A stretch of 64,000 nt of DNA from Topomyia yanbarensis (taxonomy: Eukaryota; Arthropoda; Insecta; Diptera; Culicidae): positions 34,745,434-34,809,433 of the forward strand of contig NC_080670.1 of assembly GCF_030247195.1 (NCBI RefSeq). Direction: 5' to 3'. How positions within the stretch are numbered: position 1 is the stretch's first letter; every line of letters starts with the position of its first letter. The position numbers and the translations under genes are program-made. Shown in pieces: positions 55,681 through 64,000 of this stretch. Under the pieces are notes generated by a model. It saw nothing but the letters and a program-made list of their open reading frames with translations. It searched no databases and was not told the origin of the DNA.

Positions 55681-57730
55681 AACATGAAAAAAGATAAAGG
55701 AAATACGAAAAAAGAAGACAAAAGAAACAAAAACAGTACCGAAACTGTTAATATATTTCTTTTCAGTCCCCAGATGTAGCCCCAGAACCTATTCTGATTA
55801 TTTGGAATGTGCTCTAGAAAGGATTTACTCGAATGTGACTTGGATCTTCTGCTAGAGCTCATAAAATATATTTCCATATTACGCTGACAAAATGGGGTCG
55901 GGGGCTGATCAAATCGAGCTGTGACAACCCATAAATCTATTTCACCAAAGTTGTTTAGATCAATGCATTACAAATTTTTCCCCAAAGTCATTAAAGATTG
56001 CAATAAAAATGTTATATTAATAAATACTGGACTAAACTTATTTGAAAATATCGTTTTCAATATGCTTCACATATAGAGCTTTTTATCTTCAGCAATGCTA
56101 TTTATATTAGTATGCTCAACAACTTTTCTGAAGATACCAAAAGTAGCACTGATTTATATTGTAAAACTTCTTCCAAGATACTGAACCTTCAAAATGAATT
56201 CAGTGCTTTCGAACGTGAGCATTTATTTCACTATTCATTACCCCATTCAATTCAACACTCAAATGTACACCGTAACCGTACACTGTGATGGATAAAATGT
56301 GGAACTATTCAACTATTCTTAACTAACTATTCTTAAGCCATGCACATTGGTTGCGCATGATAATCTGAGTCGATGAATGTTCATAGTTCAAATCCTGCCA
56401 GTGTAGCGGATTATTTTGTCAAAGATTTACATTCTCATTATTCTAGGTGTTCATTCTTCGAGGTTTTCCTTTTTCACAGACCTGCTGTAATGCTTCAAGC
56501 CAATTTCTAAATAGATACGAAACAATCGTGCATTTACGGAATTTACGCAAAACAAAAATTATATTTACAACCAGTATAACTGCTCAATAATGCGGTTCCC
56601 CGAATTATTCCATCCTGCGACACTCTGACTTTTGGTACCCCTTATACTGAAACAACGCCATGTACTTAGGAAAACCAAATTGACACTAATTGATTACTAA
56701 ATATCACTACTTAGAATGTCACGAACGGTATGTTGTAGTCTAATCTCTGCAAAATATGTTACATAGCTAAATTAGTTCCAAAAACGTGTATCCTACACAC
56801 TTAATTTGAATTACTGGGTACAGTAAAATATTGCTGGGGGTTTGAACAGCAAACCGTTCGGTAATCAATTCAGTAAAACAATTCAGTTACCGAACTCTCC
56901 GCAATCCGTTCTATCCAAACGTCAAAAAATACTGGTCAGTCAGCAGTTTCCTCTGAAAATGGCGACTTGACAGATGATTTGCTGTACCTGTTTTGTAAGT
57001 TTTTGACGAGGTTCGGTAATGTTGGTACAATTTTGCCGAATAATCAGTCAGTATTCTACTGAATAATGTTTATGTACCGAAAAAAACAGAAGTGCGGATA
57101 AATTCAGTGAAAAATATTGCGGGTTTCAGCAAATTATTCGAAAAATTACTGAAAATCGCTAAAAAATGAAAACAATACCGCAAATTTTTAAACAATTTGC
57201 TAGCAGCTCTGTAAAAATATCACTTTACTGAGCAAGTCGTCAAAAGAAATTACCGAACAGCTTTTGGCTGGCTTAGTGTGTAGCTGCTCGATACCCGACC
57301 AATGACCATACGATAGCTACCCAACCATAGCTCGTGCAACCATTTTTGTCCAACCAACATAAATCATCAACGAACGACTCAGGTCCAGCTGGAATTCCAT
57401 TGATTCACACCGTGTCTAGTATGGCACCTGCTAGCAAGCTCCTTGCAGCCTCGTTCAACCGGTCGAATAAATCACTTTTGACAGAATCGATTTTTCACTT
57501 CTTCTGCTGGAAAACCATTTCTGTGCCATACCTAGTTCAGTCTGCATAGATTCCGGCGACCGTTTTCATTCCAACAATAGATTACTTAGGACCCGGCTGC
57601 TTTCTACCGGAAAACTTCTCGAAAATCTCCCACTAAAAGCAATTGGTGTAAAAGATGTGCTCCATAATGGTGGAGAAAAGTGGTACCCAAACTGTAGCAT
57701 TAGAGACAAAAGCACCGGTCGGCTGGAAAA
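55681..57730. other. Stretch without a recognised gene
   Basis: Purine-rich to about 55,735, then ordinary AT-rich DNA. A 71-codon frame at 57,334-57,549 in GC-richer DNA is unrecognised. Repeated AATTCAGTxxCCGAA-like words at 56,860-57,260 hint at an old repeat. Confidence 0.4.
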
Positions 57731-58264
57731 ATGACGGCAGCCTTCGAATTACCATACAAGAAAATCTGCAAAATCCATCAAGTAAGCTCTCTACGCAATT
57801 GGCCTGTCATCGATGATGAAAAGCTACTGAAAAAACGCCGACAAGGATATTTTTATATTTCGCCAAACGCCACAAACAATTGGCAAAAATTTGATGAAAT
57901 TTCCACGATGATTTATGATAGCGGAGCTGCGGTGGCGAAAGAAACAAATATCCATCCACCCGCACTTGTCAAGCACATCCTTTGCAGATTTCAACCACAG
58001 CATCCAGCTGCTTGGAAACTTTGTTGCTACCTGGAATTACTGCAGCGGAGTTCCCAATACAAAAAGCGTGAGTGGGTAGAGGTAGGTTGGCACCGTGCGT
58101 CGTCGTTCAATCATCAATCTTGCCACCAAGCAGGCGGCAAGTTGTTTGAAGAGTGGCTAAAAGTTTGTAACTGCGTTATGTTGAATAGATTATTGAACAT
58201 GACACCAGGCGTAGGTTTCGCGGGTTTCAGGTTTCGTTTTATTTATATCAGTGAGGTGCAATAG
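57731..58264 (+). CDS. 177-codon open frame, unknown; faint CDIN1-like pattern
   Basis: The longest non-transposon, non-simple frame in the window. It starts in a fair context (AAAAATGAC) and encodes a non-repetitive, weakly basic protein. Residues about 53-87 (NWQKFDEIS...AVAKETNIHPPALVKHILCRF) recall, from memory, the helical pattern of the CDIN1/C15orf41 nuclease family (A-x-E-x4-P-x2-L-x3-IL-x2-F), but the conserved catalytic part is absent. Two donor-like sites lie within it (CAAGTAAGC near 57,780 and GAGGTAGGT near 58,080), so it could be exon plus intron or a decayed gene copy. Its last ~60 residues look unlike a folded protein. Confidence 0.35.
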   Translation: MTAAFELPYKKICKIHQVSSLRNWPVIDDEKLLKKRRQGYFYISPNATNNWQKFDEISTMIYDSGAAVAKETNIHPPALVKHILCRFQPQHPAAWKLCCYLELLQRSSQYKKREWVEVGWHRASSFNHQSCHQAGGKLFEEWLKVCNCVMLNRLLNMTPGVGFAGFRFRFIYISEVQ

Positions 58265-58294
58265 CTGTTGATTGCAAGGAGGTTTGTCGAAGGT

Positions 58295-58388
58295 CATTAG
58301 GCCGAATGGGCATCAGGCCGAATGGACATTAGGCTGAATGATGATACAGCTTTGTGGCGATACATCCTAAATACCATTCGGCCTAATG
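58295..58388. repeat. Inverted and tandem ATTAGGCCGAATG repeat
   Basis: CATTAGGCCGAATGG is repeated three times in tandem with changes (58,295-58,340). Its inverse CCATTCGGCCTAATG closes the unit at 58,374-58,388. A miniature inverted-repeat structure of about 94 bp. Confidence 0.75.
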
Positions 58389-58511
58389 TTCATTCTAAAT
58401 GACTTCTAATCATATGCCACCCAAACAAGAAGCAAAGTTGAATGTATTTCTCTAGTTTTAATTGCTCAAATCATAAATATTTTTTTATGAAAAAATAACA
58501 AACTGTGCTAC

Positions 58512-59216
58512 TACAGCGCAAATTCGTTAGTTGGGTCACAACTGCGCCCCAACTAGCGAATCGTATCCGTTAATTGGGGCAACTGACAGCTGACAAAAAT
58601 TACCCAAGGGAAACGCTGATTTTTTGTTTTCTTTCATAAAAAACAAACAGAAATATTTTACAATTCACAAAAGTTGGCTGTTTCCTTCCAGTTTAAAGTT
58701 GTTTTTTTGTGACAAAGTATGTCATTCATGTTCTTTTGCCATCAATTATTTTTTGATAAATTCCTTCACATAAAACAGGAAATGGATACACCGTCGGGAA
58801 AAAGCCGATAAAGCACAAACATACTACGTTGCCACTAGCTAAAAGATTGTATAATGTGATTGAATACATCAGAGATGACCTTCAAAAGTTACTAAACTAA
58901 CGTCTCTGCGACACAAACTAATTGATGCTGAATAGAAGAAGCGAAATATTTAACACATTTATTTCACTAAAATCATTCCGAAATATGTCATTCAAAAAAT
59001 AAAATTCCATTGAATTTAAAAGTATGATTTTTTCTGGATCGCCACAGAAATCAACCAATGAACCCCTTGAAATCAATGACATTCAAACGTCAATCAGTTT
59101 TTGACTTTCAGTTTTGACATAAGAGTGTCTTTTAGTTGGGGCATGCCCCAACTAGCGAACACCCAACTAACGAACAGCCCAACTAGCGAACACCCAACTA
59201 ACGAATTTGCGCTGTA
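58512..59216. mobile_element. 701-bp TA-flanked MITE with iterated subterminal motif
   Basis: Element 58,514-59,214 has perfect terminal inverted repeats (CAGCGCAAATTCGTTAGTTG onward, at least 23 bp) with TA at 58,512-58,513 and 59,215-59,216. That is the pogo/Tc1-mariner pattern. CCCAACTAGCGAA alternates with CCCAACTAACGAA four times inside the right end (59,145-59,205), with CCCAACTAGCGAA once inside the left (58,549-58,561). There is no transposase. Confidence 0.8.
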
Positions 59217-60710
59217 GTCCTAAAAATATTGAATTGTTCCCTCTTGAACTTCGAACTGTATTAGTTTTAGGATAGCGATAAAATTGTTCGTATTAGTTAA
59301 ATAGTTAAAATTATTTCAAATTGCGATCCTCTAGTTTTTAGAAACTTAAAATATGTAACAAAAAGAATAAAAATATTGAACTATGCAATTTCACCCTTGT
59401 AACTTACACAACTTTTATAGTAGATGTTTCAAAGGTTTTGTTTATTTATTTTGGGGCGGCTTAATTCACTAGGGCTCCGAATGGCCAAAGGACTGCCCTT
59501 ACTAATTCTAACTGGCACTGATTTATGGGGTGAAAAGCTAAATAAAAATAAACGATATAAAGGCCGCCGAGAGGGGGGGGGCGGTATGTTTCCCCCCGGG
59601 CCCGGAGTTCTGAAGAGGGGCCCCCCTTAAAATTTTGACAAATACTTTTTCGACAAACATTAATTTGAGAATACAATTAAAAATTCAATATTTTGTGCAT
59701 GAGGTAACCTAGAACAGCAAAAATTCTAAACTACTGCATATTTGATATCACATATGTTTATACCAACCTAATTCTCGCTCCTCTCTCAGAAAAGCGATAT
59801 CTCGTTGCGTTGTAACGTCACGAAAATCTTCAACTTTTCTATAACTCTGTAAGTTACGCTGGTGCTATTGTTTTGAGTAATATTTTAAATATTTATCACA
59901 TTTAGCCATTTTAATAAAAATTTACTCGAATATGGGGTTGTCGAAAAATCACGTTACATTTTATTTTTTTAATTGTAGCAGAAATAATTGATCAACCCAA
60001 GAATTTTTTTTTCATATGTGTTGTGGATAAATTTGAGTCGTTTGACATATTTATTAATTTGACACGACTCAATATGGTAGTTTAACGGAGCCAGAATAGC
60101 AGCTTTTATCACATATTTCACAAACAAAAATAAACTGGCACTATTGCTTTGTTTAATTTGGTAAGGAATCAAGTTCCCGATCCGAGTTTATAGTATGATA
60201 TTTGTATTGTTGGGTTTAAGCAAGTAGATTTATATGGCAAAGCGAGCACAATTTAAGCGCCAGGCAATCGACAGTGCCAAGTATACTGAAATATTGTATA
60301 AATTATAGCTGCAAAGATTCAGAGAAAAAGAACACGTCACATCGCCGTGATGTTGCGAATGAATGTGTTACATCCAATCGTCAATTCGACGGGTTTCTAA
60401 AAGTCTGCAAACACCAATAAACACTCCCTCATCTATCTTTTTTGGCCTCATTTGAGATGAGCTAAAGCCTTTCCATCCAACTGTAAGCAATTGAGACGAT
60501 TTAGTGCGGTCACTCAGATAGGTCTCTGTAGACCCAATTATGTTTTACAATCTCCCGTAAATTCGAATATATACCCGTCAATATTGGATTTAATACCTCA
60601 GGCATTTCGATAATGTAGCTGCTTCGATGATGTATTTGGGCTTGTAACGGAAGAATTGGTTAGTTACTAACTGACAGCACGTGCGACTACAACGGAGGTT
60701 GCGGAGAACC
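59217..60710. other. Unannotated AT-rich stretch
   Basis: No supportable gene. A G/C-run pair near 59,572-59,626 and a TTGCGTTGTAACGTCACGAA word at 59,804-59,823, which recurs inverted and shortened near 62,299 and 62,467, are the only features seen. Confidence 0.4.
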
Positions 60711-61686
60711 TTAACCCTAGAACGTTGCACTTGCGTTTTCCATCCTAGAACGTTGCACTGGGGTACAAATGTACCCCACGCGTTTGATCGCAATTTTCGC
60801 AGGTAAAAATGCAAACAAAAGAAATGTATAATAGACCATTTTCTTCGTTTTCTAATTGCAAAAACAGCTGTGTAAGTGAAAATACGGAATTTATTGAATC
60901 AATGATACATACATTGGTTTGAACAAAATAAAAAGTGAAAAATCCCTGTTTTGACTTTTTTCACAAAAATTACTATAATTTTGCAAATTTTCAACCGATT
61001 TGAAAAAATCAAATGATTCTAAAAGTTGAAAGAATGATCTTGAAACGGTATAAAATGGAATTTCGATATTTTTGAAAAACTGCAATTATTTTGAAGAGTG
61101 AAAGTTTAAAAATCGGGTTTTGGAAAATATCACGAAATGGGGTGAAAATTGAAATGAAAAAAATATTTCTGACCAGTAATGCATTGGTAACACGCAATGT
61201 TACTGTTACAGCTGTTATTGTGCGCAAATTATACTTGCGAACCATTCCTTTAAAAAACTATAAAAAATTAACAATAAAACAAGAAAAATCAGCAAAAATG
61301 AGAACTATTTTTTGTTCCGCTTCAAAATTAACTTAAATTTATTAAATAAACGATTAAAAACGATTATATAACACTAATTGTTACAACCGTAGTAAAACAA
61401 CCAGTATTTAAACTGGTATTGTCACGATTCACATTTCCACTGACAGCACGAAACACTAACGGCAACCGTACACTGGAGTACAAATGAACCCCACGCCAAC
61501 TTTGACACTTGCTTCCACGAAGGCTATAAGCAAACTGGCTATACCATCTTTTTTTACTCTTACTAGGAACTCTAAATTGAATTATGGTTAGGGTCCCAGG
61601 TCGGTAAATGCCGAATTCTCGTTTTTACACGGCCCCAAAGAAGGCGTGGGGTACATTTGTACCCCAGTGCAACGTTCTAGGGTTAA
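60711..61686. mobile_element. 968-bp piggyBac-type element with TTAA duplications
   Basis: TTAA at 60,711-60,714 and 61,683-61,686 flanks inverted ends CCCTAGAACGTTGCAC (60,715 onward; inverse ending at 61,682). TTAA with CCCTAG-type ends is diagnostic of piggyBac. Inside each end lies the palindrome GGGGTACAAATGTACCCC. The left end carries an extra copy of the tip (CCTAGAACGTTGCAC again at 60,745). A diverged GTACAAATGAACCCCACGC lies near 61,479. No transposase frame, so it depends on an enzyme from elsewhere. Confidence 0.88.
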
Positions 61687-63225
61687 AACGCGCGTCTCGT
61701 CGATGATGGCGAAGTGTGGAATGGTTGATTAGTGAGAGGAAAGAAATATTCATGGAACGCATTATTATTCATGGCTGAATACTAACCCGAGAACAAAGTT
61801 CGGAAATTCCCTCACAACCTTCCATCGCATGTCCTGGACTACGTTGCTGTTAGTGTGATTGCATCGGAACGTATCATGTAACCAGCGTCTAGGAGAGTAC
61901 AGCGTAGGTGGACTTTTAAAGAAATATAATGTGACGTTGTTTAATCGTTTATTAAAAATAACTCCTCCAGTGCATTCAAGTGTTGTAGATCAAATCTTAT
62001 ATAAAATTTTGTTTATTTTCTGAATCTATAATTAGGTTTGATGAAGGAGTTCATTTGAAAAAGTTATAACAGATTTATAGAATAAAGGTTGGTCAAATCG
62101 TTGTGAAGTCATGACAGAATGTGTCATTGGTATATAACCCCTTAAGCACTTAAGGATATGCATTCTGAATTTATGAATATCACGCTAGTATAATTTGCTG
62201 TTTACGAAATAACTTGAAAGCGTTTAAATAAACCATGCGTAATAAAATTTGACACTATATATGATAAATCATTCAAGCGTCTGATAAAAGTTGAATGACG
62301 TGACGTTACAACGCAAAGTGTATCCTGTTCTAACTTTAGCTCCGCACATCCAATAAAAGAAATTGTTTGCTTTTTAGAAAAGTATTTTTGAATACAAAGA
62401 GAATCCGGAATAAAAATTTGAACAAAACTTTAGTTTTTTAATAAAATTAAAAAATGGGCATTTTTCGTGACGTTACAACTTCTATTAGTTCAAAAAGTAT
62501 TAGTGGTCAAATTAAGAAAAAAAATCTTTCTAGTTTTATTGTTCTACACTCAATAACGAACAAATTCCTTTAAACAGATAAAAATTTCAATACTAGTTTC
62601 ATGAAATAGAACTTTTCTTAGAAGGCAATAATTCAGGAGCCATTTTCCGTGAAATTCAACTTACTTTTCTATATATTTTTCAACTATTTGTCGAAATGTC
62701 AATGGTTGGATTACTTAACTTTTCAATGGTTTAAACACTACCGAATCTAGGAAAAAAGATTGTGATACCAAAATAAGACAAAACAAAAACGTCATTCTGG
62801 TGTACAAGCCCGCGGAATGTGTCATATTATTCTTAAACCTTAATTATTCTTTTATGATTTTTAAGTTAAAAAAAACCAAATTAAATTCAACCAACAAACT
62901 GACAGACCTACTAAATGACGTATCTGCTAATATCTCGTTCGCACCCCACACAGCATGATCTGGTACTTTTGCAATCGGCTAGCAGCCTGCCATCCCAAGT
63001 TTCATATGCAAACTATGGTAGATCTGATAAGGCAACCTAAAGAGTCGTGCAAGTCGCATGGGTTTGGATGTGTTATTGTCCTAAAAGGAAAAAAACTAAA
63101 AAATGTTTTTTTTCAATAGTTTCGGGCCTAAAAATTGAAAAAGGACTGAGATACTAACTCATGGTACTATTTTGCACCAGGATATGCCTAACCAATTATA
63201 ACCCGGGGATAACCCGCACACCCCT
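61687..63225. other. Unannotated AT-rich stretch
   Basis: No supportable gene or bounded repeat. TGACGTTACAAC words at about 62,300 and 62,468 may be remnants of a repeat end. Confidence 0.4.
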
Positions 63226-63393
63226 AAAGATCCTTATTTATCTATGGTTATTTTATTCTGATCTTTTATATATACTCCTCTTATTTGATGCATTCTTAGC
63301 GTTTTATTTACTTTTTCTATTGCTTTTAATATGTCTTGTTTTTTCCTTTTTTTTCACCAACAGGCCCCTTGGCCCCAATGGTGGTTGCTTAAA
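63226..63393 (-). other. 3' UTR of the Jockey/CR1-type LINE
   Basis: Follows the stop of the frame at 63,394. It is A-rich on the minus strand (AAAAAAAAGGAAAAAACAAG) and ends near CATAGATAAATAAGG. The exact end is uncertain. Confidence 0.5.
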
Positions 63394-63993
63394 CTAATTA
63401 CATTTTAAAATTGACAACATTTTCACTTTTATCGCATTCCGCGTCCTGTTGAAGTCAAAGGCCGTCGCCACACTGTTAAAAATTCGTTGGAGTCCGGTAA
63501 CAGCGCTCTGGCACCCATAGTTGGTTCTCCTGAACGGAACTCGCAGAAGGGAGTTATTGCGTAGAGCTCGAACGCGGGCTTGAAGAGCCAGACGTCCGAG
63601 GATTGTAGGGCAATCCACTCTGGCAGAGAGTAAGTCCGAGACGAACAGGGCTCGAGAGCAGTCCCTCCGGATGCTGAGTGTATCGAGGTGTATTAGCTGG
63701 CAACGGTTTTCATAGCTCGGCAGCTGAAATCTGTTTCGCCATGGGAGATGACGAAGGGCGAAGCGTATGAACCTGCGTTGGACAGTCTCGATTCTGTCAA
63801 TCCCGTTCTGGTAGTACGGATTCCAAACAGCTGAACAATATTCTAACGTTGAGCGGACCAACGCACAGTAAAGCGATTTAAGACAATATACGTCCTTGAA
63901 GTTTTTCGCTATTCGGAAGATGAACCCAAGCTGTCGTGATGCCTTATCCACGATGTATGACGTATGTGGTTTGAATGTTAATGCCGAATCCAT
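63394..63993 (-). CDS. LINE reverse transcriptase, C-terminal part (partial)
   Basis: A 199-residue open frame running off the window at its 5' side. It carries the post-RT segment typical of Jockey/CR1-type insect LINEs: LTFKPHTSYIVDKASRQLGF, then LKSLYCALVRSTLEYCSAVW, RIETVQRRFIRFALRHLPWR, a basic middle, and VPFRRTNYG near the end. There is no RNase H after it, unlike the LINE at 21,731-30,732. The displayed Met start is an internal residue (the preceding part of the RT lies beyond 64,000). The frame is unbroken, so the copy may be fairly young. Confidence 0.85.
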   Translation of the reverse strand: MDSALTFKPHTSYIVDKASRQLGFIFRIAKNFKDVYCLKSLYCALVRSTLEYCSAVWNPYYQNGIDRIETVQRRFIRFALRHLPWRNRFQLPSYENRCQLIHLDTLSIRRDCSRALFVSDLLSARVDCPTILGRLALQARVRALRNNSLLRVPFRRTNYGCQSAVTGLQRIFNSVATAFDFNRTRNAIKVKMLSILKCN

Positions 63994-64000
63994 GATGACT

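Noticed and set aside
1..64000. Integrated viral sequence
   Set aside because: I saw no viral polymerase, capsid or glycoprotein motif in any long frame; all RT-bearing frames are LINE type.

Overview
This window looks like intergenic DNA from a culicine mosquito, most likely an Aedes-type genome. It is AT-rich, has no convincing host gene, and is packed with transposable elements from several classes: I-type and R1-type LINEs, tRNA-derived SINEs, and TTAA-, TTA- and TA-flanked DNA elements. The assignment also rests on remembered resemblance to dispersed Aedes repeats, such as the GAAAGGCAAAA-ended repeat at 11,127-11,250. No database search was run, so it remains an inference.

Layout. 1-10,067: a mosaic flanked by inverted copies that match perfectly for 623 bp. 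Inside lie a 2-kb foldback element, a CATGA-rich satellite, a decayed I-type LINE relic split by a tRNA-derived SINE with a 21-bp target duplication, and a decayed R1-type LINE. 9,230-11,250: a ~370-bp repeat interrupted by an R1-type 3' UTR insertion. 11,250-21,718: gene-poor DNA with a small retro-insertion, two strong hairpins and a 1.46-kb near-palindrome with a 9-bp target duplication. 21,719-30,744: the only long intact coding block, a complete I-superfamily LINE on the minus strand with a poly(A) tail and matching 10-12 bp target duplications. It carries an internal head-to-tail duplication of exactly 2,627 bp, so one truncated ORF2 sits between ORF1 and a complete ORF2.

30,745-39,440: SINE copies, a Harbinger-type MITE, a TA-flanked MITE and a T-rich tract. 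39,441-43,374: a 3.9-kb pogo-like TA-flanked interval hosting two nested insertions and six copies of a 15-bp motif. 43,377-49,060: nothing recognisable apart from a 0.8-kb inverted-repeat element. 49,265-54,787: three abutting simple arrays with periods of 7, 8 and 7 bp. 55,501-63,993: a SINE, a TA-flanked MITE, a piggyBac-type TTAA element, one unrecognised 177-aa ORF, and the 3' end of a Jockey/CR1-type LINE running off the window.

The only genes that clearly work together are those of the LINE. ORF1 (RNA-binding, three CCHC knuckles) and ORF2 (endonuclease, reverse transcriptase, RNase H) would form the retrotransposition particle. The non-autonomous elements would need enzymes supplied from elsewhere. 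Nested target duplications give an order of events at several points.
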